This document shows, in pieces, positions 1-8,297 of a DNA stretch of 64,000 nucleotides. A program made the position numbers and the translations under genes. The notes below the pieces were generated by a model that was given only the letters and a program-made list of their open reading frames with translations, was not told the origin of the DNA and did not search any database. This DNA is from Clostridiales bacterium (GTDB lineage: Bacteria > Bacillota > Clostridia > Saccharofermentanales > Saccharofermentanaceae). The stretch lies in NCBI GenBank assembly GCA_017554745.1, contig JAFZHS010000019.1, positions 159,760 through 223,759 on the forward strand, written 5' to 3'. Positions within the stretch are counted from its first letter, which is position 1. Every line of letters starts with the position of its first letter.

Positions 1-2
1 CA

Positions 3-581
3 GAGGCTACGACTACGACTACGGAAGCGACAACGGAGGAGAGCGTGGCGCCGACGTATACGCCGGAGCAGCATGCGCAGTTGCATGGCTGGGACAAGGA
101 TCATAATGAAGCCGATTTTGTGAGCGATTTTGATTTCGGAAGCAATGCGTCATATGAGTTTTTCAATTTTGACGGTGTTGATTGGCCGATGTATCCGAAT
201 TATCCTGCCGGTGAGGATATAGTGATTACTTTCAAGAGCGACAAGGATTTGAAGTGGGGACAGATCTTAAAATTCGGTTCGGGTGTTGACCTTTCGATTG
301 ATATTTATAGGGAAGACGCGGATATTACATACATCGCCTGCGACCACGCAAGCCACGAGGCGACCACTGATGAGTGGACATATACGACCAACATCAACGA
401 ATTTGTCACTTGCAGTGACGGCGTTTACACGATTACGATTCCGGCTGAGTACGTCACGCCGGAGTACGACTTTTATATAAAGCTCGCTACGGTGCAGACG
501 ACCGGCTGGTACAGCAGTCAAGAAGATGTTGATTTCGGCGAAGGCATCGAGTTCTATGTGCGTTGCTTTCCCGCTCAGTAA
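3..581 (+). CDS. Secreted or lipoprotein C-terminal part (5' end outside window)
   Basis: The reading frame is already open at base 3 and runs to a stop at 579-581, so only the 3' part of the gene is here. The first residues are a Thr/Glu-rich linker (TTTTTEATTEE), the kind that separates a lipoprotein anchor or signal peptide from a folded domain. The rest is an acidic, aromatic-rich, probably all-beta extracellular domain with no family I recognise. A GTG at 45 is a possible start, but the linker upstream in the same frame makes a truncated view of a longer gene more likely. Confidence 0.7.
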   Translation, partial: EATTTTTEATTEESVAPTYTPEQHAQLHGWDKDHNEADFVSDFDFGSNASYEFFNFDGVDWPMYPNYPAGEDIVITFKSDKDLKWGQILKFGSGVDLSIDIYREDADITYIACDHASHEATTDEWTYTTNINEFVTCSDGVYTITIPAEYVTPEYDFYIKLATVQTTGWYSSQEDVDFGEGIEFYVRCFPAQ

Positions 582-614
582 CGAAAATAAGACCTGATAA
601 AAGCATTCTTATTC

Positions 615-644
615 CGCCCCTCGCCAAGTGCGCGGGGCGTTTTT
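615..644 (+). terminator. Rho-independent terminator
   Basis: CGCCCC (615-620) pairs with GGGGCG (634-639) and is followed by a T run. It lies 34 nt after the stop of the first gene and reaches the stop codon of the convergent histidine kinase gene. Confidence 0.8.
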
Positions 645-2070
645 AACCCTGCTTCTCCCCGTTCCTCGGCAGCATGATGACCAGCGTGAACGAACCCTCG
701 TCAGACTCGGCCTTGAGCATGCCGTTGCAGTCTTCGACGGTGCGGCGGACGTTCATGAGGCCGAAGCCGTGGTGGTCTTTGTCTTTCTTGGATGTGTAGC
801 CGGAGGAGCTCAGGAGCTTGCCGATGTCGACCTTCTTGGAAGCGGAGTTTGTGATCTTCAGGACGAAGAATTTGTCGGTTCGCTTGATGTCGAAGGACAC
901 GAAGGGGTCTTCGCAGGCGGAGGCGGCTTCGATGGCGTTGTCCAGGGCGTTTGCGAAGATGCTGCACTTGTCCATGGGCTTGATGTTGAGACCGCCGTCG
1001 ACGACGCCGTCTAAAGTAAAGCGGACGCCAAGTTCGTTCATGCGGTCGGCTTTCATGGAGATGATGATGTCGAGGATCTCGTCGCCGCTGACGTATTGGG
1101 GGGAGAGTGCGCTGACTTTGCCGAGCATGTCTTGGATGTGCTCGCGGGCTTCATCCACGTGGCCTTCTTCGAGCATCATGGAGGTCATGGCGAGGTGGTT
1201 TTTGACGTCGTGGCGGAAAGCACGGGTCTCGGTCTGCTTGCGCTTGTACTGCTCGATGTAGTCGAGCTCGGCGGCGAGGTAGGCTTCCTGGGACTTGTTC
1301 TTTTCGCGCATTGAGCGCTCGGCGGACGCGATGACGACGATGACAGGCGCGGCGAGGCCAAGGATGACAAGGCCGATGCCGAACATGAAGCTCATGATGC
1401 CGTATCTTTCAGCGAGGGTGAAATCCTCACCGCTCATTGCGGCGGGAATGTACGGGAAGATGATGAATATAACTATCCATATGATGAACAGGATCCTCGA
1501 GGGGATCCCGATGACGTAATATTTCTTTTGTCTGTAGAAGCCGAAATATCCTACGACGAAGAGCGCCAGGGTGAAGAGGAAGCTCAAGCCGGAGATCGCC
1601 GTCCAGAGGTCGCTCGTCGCGAATTGTTCGACATAGATCTCGATGAAAATATCGTCGGTGCCGCCCGCGAAATAAACTACCGCCAGCTGCGAGAACGTGC
1701 TGATATACGCGGTGAGAAGGTACAGGCAGACGGTCGATTCGATCGCCCTTAATACGCGCTTTTCCTTGAACGCGAAAAGATAAAAGAAAAACGCGTAAGT
1801 GAATACCGTAATGTTTATCAGCTGTTCAATGACAACGAGCATGTCGGCGATTACTTCGCCTTTGACAAAGACAGCAATAATGATGTTCGCCAATATGGTC
1901 AGGACGAGGACGCCCAGTGAAGACAGGACGAGCTTTTTGGTCAGCACCACATAGCGCCCCAGAAAACATGCCGCGACGATGACGACTATTAGCATGGAAA
2001 GGATGAACTGGAAGTTCGAGAGGATCGACGTTAAGAGGCTGTTAATGAACATTATGGAATCTTCAGTCAT
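643..2070 (-). CDS. AgrC-like sensor histidine kinase (GHKL ATPase)
   Basis: This is a 475-residue membrane sensor kinase. The N-terminal ~250 residues hold six or seven hydrophobic segments. They are followed by a short coiled coil and the phospho-acceptor motif FRHDVKNHL with His287. The C-terminal GHKL ATPase has an N-box near residue 365 (NALDNAIEA) and a glycine box HHGFGLMNVRR near 435. This order is typical of the AgrC/BlpH/ComD class, which usually senses peptides. The ATG lies one base after the stop of the response regulator gene, so the two are translationally coupled. No agrB or agrD-like gene is visible nearby, so the ligand is unknown. Confidence 0.9.
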   Translation of the reverse strand: MTEDSIMFINSLLTSILSNFQFILSMLIVVIVAACFLGRYVVLTKKLVLSSLGVLVLTILANIIIAVFVKGEVIADMLVVIEQLINITVFTYAFFFYLFAFKEKRVLRAIESTVCLYLLTAYISTFSQLAVVYFAGGTDDIFIEIYVEQFATSDLWTAISGLSFLFTLALFVVGYFGFYRQKKYYVIGIPSRILFIIWIVIFIIFPYIPAAMSGEDFTLAERYGIMSFMFGIGLVILGLAAPVIVVIASAERSMREKNKSQEAYLAAELDYIEQYKRKQTETRAFRHDVKNHLAMTSMMLEEGHVDEAREHIQDMLGKVSALSPQYVSGDEILDIIISMKADRMNELGVRFTLDGVVDGGLNIKPMDKCSIFANALDNAIEAASACEDPFVSFDIKRTDKFFVLKITNSASKKVDIGKLLSSSGYTSKKDKDHHGFGLMNVRRTVEDCNGMLKAESDEGSFTLVIMLPRNGEKQG

Positions 2071-2071
2071 A

Positions 2072-2773
2072 TCAGAAAGCCGATCCTTCCACGTATGCGT
2101 ACAGCGCTTCTTTGAGAGGCTTGACGTTGCTCCTGCTGACGGGGAGCGTGATGTCGCCGTCCATTATGGCGTCATTCTTGGAGAGCTTCTTGACCTTGGA
2201 AAGCGAGATCAGGTAGCCTCTGTGGATCCTGAAAAAGCCGTCGTTCTTGAGCTCTTCTTCGAAGTCGCCGATGTTGTATCTGATGATGTGCTCGCCCTTG
2301 GAGGTCACGATCCTGACGTTCTGGTTCATGGATTCCATGTAGATGACGTCGCTTACGTCGATCACGGTCTCTTCGCCCTCTTCCTTGACGATTATCTGAT
2401 GCGCGCTGCCCTGCTTTTCCTGGACGTGCCTGATGACGTCCTTGAGCTTGTCGATGTCGACGGGCTTGGTGAGGTACCTTAAGGCATTGACCTCGTAGCC
2501 TTCGAGCGCGTACTCGATGTGCGATGTGAGGAACACGATGAAGGCGTTCTCAGACTTTGCGCGGATCTTCTTGGCGAGCGTAATGCCGTCGACTGCGGGC
2601 ATCTCGATATCGAGGAAGACCAGGTCGTAAGGGCACTTGCCGAAGGCGTCGCTTAAGATATTGCCGTCCGAAAACGTGTCGATATCGTAATCGACATTTA
2701 TGAGGAGCTTATCGAGGATGGTCTTAAGCTGCACTCTGTAGATCTCTTCGTCGTCGCAGATGGCAATACGCAC
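2072..2773 (-). CDS. LytTR-family response regulator (AgrA-like)
   Basis: This 233-residue protein has an N-terminal receiver domain with the acidic pair DDE at residues 7-9 and the phospho-acceptor Asp55 in FLDIEMP. A LytTR DNA-binding domain follows from about residue 130 (EEGEETVIDVSDVIYMES and FFRIHRGYLISLSKV). It starts with GTG; GGAGAG lies 8 nt upstream. It is the partner of the kinase that follows directly on the minus strand. LytTR regulators bind paired direct repeats; no such site could be assigned with confidence. Confidence 0.92.
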   Translation of the reverse strand: MRIAICDDEEIYRVQLKTILDKLLINVDYDIDTFSDGNILSDAFGKCPYDLVFLDIEMPAVDGITLAKKIRAKSENAFIVFLTSHIEYALEGYEVNALRYLTKPVDIDKLKDVIRHVQEKQGSAHQIIVKEEGEETVIDVSDVIYMESMNQNVRIVTSKGEHIIRYNIGDFEEELKNDGFFRIHRGYLISLSKVKKLSKNDAIMDGDITLPVSRSNVKPLKEALYAYVEGSAF

Positions 2774-3012
2774 TTTGAGGGCTCTCCTTAATTAAATAAT
2801 ACGGACTCTATAATAAACGATTTTCGCCAATGAGCAAACCTTGTGCGCCGCGGGGCAAACCCATATGCGTGCCCCAAGCAAACGACAGATGCCCCCAAAG
2901 TAGACCATTCACGACACGTAAAATACCATTCGCGCCAACTTTCAGGGCGGGCCCGGTCCCGATGCTACAATCACGGCATCAACAAAAACAGTCAAAAGGA
3001 AGGTGTCAAAAA

Positions 3013-3948
3013 ATGGCAAAGGAATTATCTACTCAGGCAAAGTGGAGACCCTGGAAGGGTGTCATCTTGTTCGTTATCGCTCTCGTATGGCTCATCGCCG
3101 GAAGCCTGACCGCGTTCTTCATCGGTACACTCTCGACTCTCCTTGTACAGCTCGGCTTCCTCGCTATCGCGATCGCAGCATGCCTTATCAACAAGACCCC
3201 GCTCAAGGAAGTCTTCCCCGTAAAGAAGCTCACTGTAAGAGACTTTTTCGGAACGCTCCTTATGTGGATGGGCGCTCTCCCTCTGGGACTTTGCAGCGCT
3301 TTCGCCGTAGGAAAAATATTCCCGCAGACTTTTGAGAACGTCGCAAACGGCGTCAACCAGATCGCGACAGGAGTACTCGTTCTCGGATTTATCATGACAG
3401 TCATCTGCCCTCCGATCTGTGAAGAGGCGATCATGAGAGGCGCTGTCTTAAGCCACTTCAGAAGCATCAAGAAGGACTGGATCATCGTGCTCATCGTAGG
3501 CGTCATGTTCGGTATCCTTCACACCGACGTCGTCAGATTCCTCAACACGGCGCTCCTCGGCGGATGCATGGCTTACCTGATGGTAAAGCGCAACAACTTC
3601 ATCCTCCCGGTGATGTTCCACTTCTTCAATAACTTCACAACAATCGGCATCAGCACGCTCTCTTCCATGTTCACTTCACAGGCAGCACAGCAGGCCCAGG
3701 AGACGGCGCTCACATCCGAAGCAGTTACGGCAACACTCGACGCACTGCCTTCGTTCATGATCCTCTCATGCCTCTGCCCCATGATCCTTACGATCGGCGC
3801 ACACCTCATCAAGCGTCAGAAGGAGATCTCCGAGGGTATTGAGCCCAAGGGCATGAAGCTCGGCGCAAAGATCGGCTTGTCCGCCATCCCCTGCGTACTT
3901 CTTCTTGCGGGCGGCATCATCCTTACGGCAATGTCCATGAACGGCTAA
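3013..3948 (+). CDS. CPBP family intramembrane metalloprotease
   Basis: A 311-residue polytopic membrane protein of the CPBP (CAAX protease and bacteriocin-processing) family. The three family motifs are present: CEEAIMRG with Glu137, Glu138 and Arg142, FGILH with His170, and MFHFFNNF with His203 and Asn206/207. Around seven or eight hydrophobic segments span the chain. I chose the ATG at 3013 because AAAGGAAGG sits just upstream; the frame extends 61 codons further 5' into low-quality sequence. The substrate is unknown. It lies divergent from the AgrA/AgrC-like pair, and in many Firmicutes CPBP proteins handle bacteriocins or signal peptides, but a link here is only inferred. Confidence 0.9.
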   Translation: MAKELSTQAKWRPWKGVILFVIALVWLIAGSLTAFFIGTLSTLLVQLGFLAIAIAACLINKTPLKEVFPVKKLTVRDFFGTLLMWMGALPLGLCSAFAVGKIFPQTFENVANGVNQIATGVLVLGFIMTVICPPICEEAIMRGAVLSHFRSIKKDWIIVLIVGVMFGILHTDVVRFLNTALLGGCMAYLMVKRNNFILPVMFHFFNNFTTIGISTLSSMFTSQAAQQAQETALTSEAVTATLDALPSFMILSCLCPMILTIGAHLIKRQKEISEGIEPKGMKLGAKIGLSAIPCVLLLAGGIILTAMSMNG

Positions 3949-3975
3949 GATTAAAAACTCCCATAATGACCCCTC

Positions 3976-4013
3976 GCCGGAAAGCCTTGTACATAAGGTT
4001 TTCCGGCTTTTTT
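3976..4013 (+). terminator. Rho-independent terminator after CPBP gene
   Basis: GCCGGAAAGCCTT (3976-3988) pairs with AAGGTTTTCCGGC (3995-4007) around a six-base loop and is followed by six Ts. Confidence 0.92.
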
Positions 4014-4101
4014 ATGCCTCCGGCAACGGGAAGTCCTGCCCCATTTTAGCCTGATTATTACCACAATCTTGAAGTCGTTTTGATGCTGATACGAAGTTAA
4101 T

Positions 4102-4131
4102 TTGAAAAACCTCCGTACTAACCTGTATACA
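4102..4131 (+). promoter_or_regulatory. Probable sigma-70-type promoter for the Alr-like gene
   Basis: TTGAAA (4102-4107) and TATACA (4126-4131) are separated by 18 nt, just upstream of the AGAGAGG ribosome site of the gene starting at 4149. Confidence 0.5.
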
Positions 4132-4148
4132 GAAAGAGAGGTTACATC

Positions 4149-5282
4149 ATGTGCGACGAGATCTTTTACGAACAGAGCAATAACAATTGTTGTTTCGATA
4201 AGAACGCCACTCTTGTTATCAAGCAGGAGGCTATCGTACACAACGTTAAATATATTAAGGAGTCCACCGGCGCGAAAGTGATCGCGGTGCTCAAAGAGAA
4301 CGGCTACGGCTTGGGCGTTGCCAATCTTTATCACATCATTAAGGACCAGGACATCTTTATGTATGCGGTCACGTCTTCGTGTGAAGCCATCGCTTTAAGG
4401 GAAGAAGGATGCAAGACAGATATCCTCATGCTCACTCCAATTTCAGATTTTTGCGAACTTCTCCTGATGGTATCGCACGATGTCGTGATCGCTTTGGGCG
4501 ACGAGAAGCAGCTTGATGTCTTAAGAGATATCCATGAGCTCACGGGCAAGCGTCCGAGAGTACATGTCCAGATTGATTCGGGCCTCGGAAGATACGGCTT
4601 TAACGTCGACAATCTTCCTGACCTCAAGCACTATCGGGATTACATCTCGATCGAGGGATGCTTTACCCATCTCGCAGGAAGCGTAAAGAGCGCATGCGAC
4701 TACAAAAGAAGCGTCGAAAAGCAGGTCAAAGTCTTCAAGCAGGCCTTGGGAAAGATCAGGGCGAAGGGCATTGATACAGGCATCTGCCACATCTCCAATT
4801 CCAAGGCTGCGGTAACCTTCGGTTCATTAGGTTTTGACGCGGTAAGAGTAGGCAGCGCGATACTCGGCAAGGTCTGCGTTAAGAGCGGACTTGAAGAGGC
4901 AGTCTGGCTCGAGTCAAAAGTCTTCTCCGTCTACAACAGACAGGAAGGCGAGCACATCGGTTACAGGGGAGAGGCAGCTCTCAAACGAGACAGCAACCTT
5001 GCAGTCGTCAGAGTAGGAACCGGCTGCGGCATCGGCCTGATCCAGAAGGGCACTGTGGATTATACCCTGAGCAATATTTTCAAGAACATGATCAGGAAGA
5101 TCAATTCCGTTCCTTATTTCTGCGTGTGGATCAACGGCAAGAAGAGCCCTGTCATCGGCCGCATCGGCGTTGCCCACATGACCGTCGACGTCACGGAGAA
5201 CAAGGTCAAGGAAGGCGACGTCGTGAAGGTCCAGGTAAATCCTCTGTACGTTCATCCTTACATCAGGAGAATGGTCGTCTGA
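4149..5282 (+). CDS. Alanine racemase-like protein, catalytic Tyr missing
   Basis: This 377-residue protein has the fold and layout of a PLP-dependent alanine racemase: an N-terminal PLP barrel and a C-terminal beta domain. The PLP lysine is present (AVLKENGYGLG, Lys49) and so is the phosphate-side VRVG motif (residues 232-235). However, where alanine racemases have GYADGY with the second catalytic base, a Tyr, this protein reads VGTGCGIGL with Thr291. The usual GR(V/I)xMD motif near 320 reads GRIGVAHMTVD. Either the substrate differs, another residue serves as base, or the protein is not a racemase. Ribosome site AGAGAGG precedes the ATG. It is probably monocistronic, since the next gene has its own upstream inverted repeat. 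Confidence 0.75.
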   Translation: MCDEIFYEQSNNNCCFDKNATLVIKQEAIVHNVKYIKESTGAKVIAVLKENGYGLGVANLYHIIKDQDIFMYAVTSSCEAIALREEGCKTDILMLTPISDFCELLLMVSHDVVIALGDEKQLDVLRDIHELTGKRPRVHVQIDSGLGRYGFNVDNLPDLKHYRDYISIEGCFTHLAGSVKSACDYKRSVEKQVKVFKQALGKIRAKGIDTGICHISNSKAAVTFGSLGFDAVRVGSAILGKVCVKSGLEEAVWLESKVFSVYNRQEGEHIGYRGEAALKRDSNLAVVRVGTGCGIGLIQKGTVDYTLSNIFKNMIRKINSVPYFCVWINGKKSPVIGRIGVAHMTVDVTENKVKEGDVVKVQVNPLYVHPYIRRMVV

Positions 5283-5350
5283 CGGAAGTTCTCGCGAAGT
5301 AAAAACTCCGGATCTTATTTTCGGGCACTCAAAACAGGACAAAAGATTTA

Positions 5351-5393
5351 AACACACTCAAAACTATTTGTTTTAATATGCTTTGGGTGTGTT
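5351..5393. promoter_or_regulatory. Inverted repeat upstream of the SPFKP-repeat gene
   Basis: AACACACTCAAA (5351-5362) and TTTGGGTGTGTT (5382-5393) form an imperfect inverted repeat 60-100 nt before the start codon at 5455. It could be an operator or the terminator stem of the upstream gene. A TTGTTT at 5368 lies inside it, but no clear -10 follows at the right spacing. Confidence 0.45.
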
Positions 5394-5454
5394 AGTATTA
5401 ATGTGTACGTAAATGGCCCTGACGAGATGCTCGCAATATGAATAGGAGCTTCAT

Positions 5455-7950
5455 ATGTTGTACAGCGAAACAAACCTGGTTAGATCTTTCGGAAAATCTA
5501 TTGTCAACAAATACATCGATCCCGCTTTGGACGTTGAGGAAAAATCCGTAGACGCCCTGCTCGAGGATGTTCTCCTTGTCGAGAAGATTCCCGTCCTTAA
5601 AGACATATGTGCACCGGGCAAAACAGTCGCCGTAAGCGACAAATTTTTCTGCAAGAGACTGGTCGCTTTCATCCAGGAATTCAACAACGGCAACATCTCC
5701 CAGTACAAGATGGACAAGCACATCGACAAGCTCAAGGAAGACCAGAAATTAGACTCCGAATATGAGCAGGTCCTCCTCCTTATCGAGCAGTGCAGCCAGG
5801 CATCCCAGGCCAAATATCTCGCAAGATTTTATCAGTCTTACTGGAACGGCGATTACGATTGGGAAGCATTCCGCGAGATCGCAGACGCCAACCAGAGAAT
5901 GTTTGACTGCGACTACGCTGTCCTCCAGTCCGTCGCAGGCGCATCCGCAGCTTCCGGCAAGGAATCTTCCATAAGCCGTCTCGCATCTCTCGGCCTCATC
6001 GTCGACCAGAGAGCCAAGGGTGACGGCCTGTCGCTTTCCGAATTCGGCATCGAGTTCGCAAAGGGCCTCGACGCCAAAAAGAAGACCACGAGAAGGTCTG
6101 CCACCGGCTCGAAAAAGCCCAGCATCAACGAAGACCTTTTCTCCGGCAGACTCTTCTCCTCCGACAAGACCGAAGAGCCCAAGCCCGCCACTGTGGACAC
6201 GACTGATCCCGAAGTATTCAAGAACATGGACATCGACGACGCGTTCGCGCTTCTTGCCGCAGCGCCCAGTCCGTTCAAGCCTCTGGATTCAGAGCCCGTC
6301 GAATCTACCCGCGCAAAGATCACGCCCGAAGCACCCAAGCCTGCTTTCGAGCCTGCAGCTTCCAAGCCTGCATTTGAGTCCGCAGCTACCAAGCCTGCAT
6401 TCGAGTCCGCAGTTTCCAAGGCTAAGACCGAGCCTGAGGTTTCCAATGCCAAGCTCGTTACCGAAGCTCCGAAAACAAGACCCGGCACCTCCAGGTCCAA
6501 GACAGAGTCTTCCGCTTCCAAGACGAAGAGCACTCCCAAGCCGGCCTTCGATCCTAAGGACACATCCCAAATGGGCGTCAAGCAGTTAAGACCGATCATC
6601 AACACGGAAAACGATTCGCCTTATGCTTCATCACCCATGGCATCAGACGGCTCCAGTCCGTTCAAGCCGGCCAAGCCCAAGAAGATCGAAGCAGACGCAC
6701 CCAAGACGAAGACCACAAGATCCAAGTCAGCATCCGCAACTGCTGACATTCCTGACGACAATAATCCTTTCAGAGCGGCAGCAAATTCCGAGAGCAAGAC
6801 TCCCAAGTCAGCAGAGAACAGCCCGTTCAAGCCGATCGGTGCTCCTGCAGCTTCCGAGACTTCAAGTCCGTTCATGCCCGCTGCTTCCAAGCCCGAGCCC
6901 GTTGCTAAGGCTGTTGAGCCGAGTCCGTTTAAACCGGCTGCTATTAAGGCGGAGCCTGCAGCTAAGCCTGTAGAGCCGAGTCCGTTCAAGCCGTTGACAG
7001 CCGCAAAGCCTGAGCCTGCTGCAAAGTCTGTTGAGCCGAGTCCGTTTAAACCTGCTCCCGCGAAGAAGTCTGAGCCCGCAGCACCTAAGTCTGCTGAGCC
7101 CAATCCGTTTAAGCCCCTTGGCGTAACAAAGACTGAAGCACCTGCAGCTGAGCCCAGTCCGTTCAAGCCGTTGACAGCCGCAAAGCCTGAGCCTGCTGCA
7201 AAGGCTGCTGAGCCTAGTCCGTTCAAGCCGGCTCCCGCGAAGAAGTCTGAGCCCGCAGCACCTAAAGCTGCTGAACCCAGTCCGTTTAAGCCTCTTGGCG
7301 CAACGAAGACTGAAGCGCCTGCAGCTGAGCCCAGTCCGTTCAAGCCTTTAGGCGGTACAGAAGCACCCAAGGCTGCTGAACCTGCTAGTCCGTTTAAGCC
7401 TTTCGGCGCCATGGCATCTGCGCCTGAAGCACCTGCAGCCGAGACGGCAAGCGCAGCTCCTTTCAAGCCTTTCGGCAACATAAATCAGGATCCGCCGGTA
7501 CACATCGAAGCCGCCAATCCGAATATGTTCAACATGGGCAGTGTGTCCCATCCCGATTCCGACTCGTCCAAGGGTACGTCCAAGGGTACGTCCAAGGGCA
7601 CGTCCAAGCTCGGCTCATTCATGTCCATGGATGACGACGAAGTGCTCCACCAGGACAAGGAGACCGGCAAGCTCGGTTCTTACATGTCGATGGACGAAGG
7701 CGAGGACACAGGCGAGAGGCTCCCTCAGAGATCCGAGAGCTCGACAAATTATTTCGCGATGAGCTCGGCAAGTTCCGCATCGTCGCAGCTGTCATCTTCC
7801 GCTGCGAACCCGTTCAAGCCCATGAAGCCTGCCAATTCAGCAAGCTCTTCGAGGGGCGGAAACCCGAGTCCGTTCAAGCCGGCCACACCCGATAAGCCCG
7901 AGGACGGCGCACCGGCCAATCCCAGTCCGTTCAAGCCGCTGGGTTCGTAA
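5455..7950 (+). CDS. Large SPFKP-repeat protein with N-terminal helical domain
   Basis: I do not recognise this 831-residue protein as a named family. It has no signal peptide or membrane segment, so it is probably cytoplasmic. Residues 1-200 look like a folded, largely helical domain ending in a segment (ISRLASLGLI then LSLSEFGIEF) that resembles a winged-helix tail. From about residue 230 on it is low-complexity, Pro/Ala/Lys/Ser-rich and probably disordered. The tail carries 16 copies of [S/N/A]PFKP plus two variants (NPFRA, SPFMP), and the last residues are PSPFKPLGS. Other repeats are three SKGT units and two copies of LGS[FY]MSMD. AGGAGCTT lies before the ATG. The regular short motif suggests many docking sites for one partner; that is inference. 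Confidence 0.8.
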   Translation: MLYSETNLVRSFGKSIVNKYIDPALDVEEKSVDALLEDVLLVEKIPVLKDICAPGKTVAVSDKFFCKRLVAFIQEFNNGNISQYKMDKHIDKLKEDQKLDSEYEQVLLLIEQCSQASQAKYLARFYQSYWNGDYDWEAFREIADANQRMFDCDYAVLQSVAGASAASGKESSISRLASLGLIVDQRAKGDGLSLSEFGIEFAKGLDAKKKTTRRSATGSKKPSINEDLFSGRLFSSDKTEEPKPATVDTTDPEVFKNMDIDDAFALLAAAPSPFKPLDSEPVESTRAKITPEAPKPAFEPAASKPAFESAATKPAFESAVSKAKTEPEVSNAKLVTEAPKTRPGTSRSKTESSASKTKSTPKPAFDPKDTSQMGVKQLRPIINTENDSPYASSPMASDGSSPFKPAKPKKIEADAPKTKTTRSKSASATADIPDDNNPFRAAANSESKTPKSAENSPFKPIGAPAASETSSPFMPAASKPEPVAKAVEPSPFKPAAIKAEPAAKPVEPSPFKPLTAAKPEPAAKSVEPSPFKPAPAKKSEPAAPKSAEPNPFKPLGVTKTEAPAAEPSPFKPLTAAKPEPAAKAAEPSPFKPAPAKKSEPAAPKAAEPSPFKPLGATKTEAPAAEPSPFKPLGGTEAPKAAEPASPFKPFGAMASAPEAPAAETASAAPFKPFGNINQDPPVHIEAANPNMFNMGSVSHPDSDSSKGTSKGTSKGTSKLGSFMSMDDDEVLHQDKETGKLGSYMSMDEGEDTGERLPQRSESSTNYFAMSSASSASSQLSSSAANPFKPMKPANSASSSRGGNPSPFKPATPDKPEDGAPANPSPFKPLGS
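6976..7329 (+). repeat. 177-bp tandem duplication inside the SPFKP gene
   Basis: A 59-codon block is repeated nearly unchanged: the segment beginning CCGTTGACAGCCGCAAAG at 6991 recurs at 7168, an offset of 177 nt. Each block contains three PFKP motifs. The near identity suggests a recent, copy-number-variable duplication. Confidence 0.85.
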
Positions 7951-7970
7951 AGTAAAGCTAAGCAAAATAA

Positions 7971-7995
7971 AAGGCGCAGTGTATGCGCCTTTTTT
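7971..7995 (+). terminator. Rho-independent terminator
   Basis: AAGGCGC (7971-7977) pairs with GCGCCTT (7985-7991), followed by Ts, 20 nt after the stop of the SPFKP-repeat gene. Confidence 0.88.
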
Positions 7996-8042
7996 GTGTC
8001 TGGTGGTTCCGTGAATTCTATTTGATTGGCGATTCCCGCCGG

Positions 8043-8225
8043 AGTGCCTGTTTCAGGGATCAAAATAGGCAATCCAGCGTAACTGGGCTGGTAGACGGCC
8101 TGGTGTTTATAACCGACCCGGTCCGCATTCATAAGTTGTATTTTTTTGCGAAAAAAGTAGCGGAAAAATACAGGTTTTCCGCATTTTCTGTATTTTTTGG
8201 CGCGGTTTTAAGAGGAAAAATACAG
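8043..8225. repeat. Intergenic palindromes of two families
   Basis: The gap 7996-8297 holds no gene. At 8043-8073 is a 31-nt palindrome of the AGTGCC...GGCA type, also found at about 19.7, 32.2 and 51.1 kb. At 8136-8173 and 8188-8225 are two 38-nt palindromes with arms [C/T]TGTATTTTT and AAAAATACAG, 52 nt apart start to start. They share size and GCG/AAAA loop content with the phased arrays at 17.3 and 23.4 kb. Confidence 0.7.
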
Positions 8226-8297
8226 AAAGTGGCGTACGGCATACGGGCGGCTCAGCGCGCGGCGGGTCAGATTGTGGCTAATGCGATGCGCCCGCTA

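Noticed and set aside
643..1314. Plus-strand frames opposite the histidine kinase
   Set aside because: They are shadow frames of a clear kinase gene with intact motifs; no ribosome sites.
2790..2815. Promoter with TATAAT at 2809
   Set aside because: No -35 box at a fitting distance on the plus strand, and the region also reads as AT-rich leader of the minus-strand regulator gene.
6621..7481. Minus-strand Gly/Leu-rich frame opposite the SPFKP gene
   Set aside because: Its repeats only mirror the SPFKP codons on the other strand.
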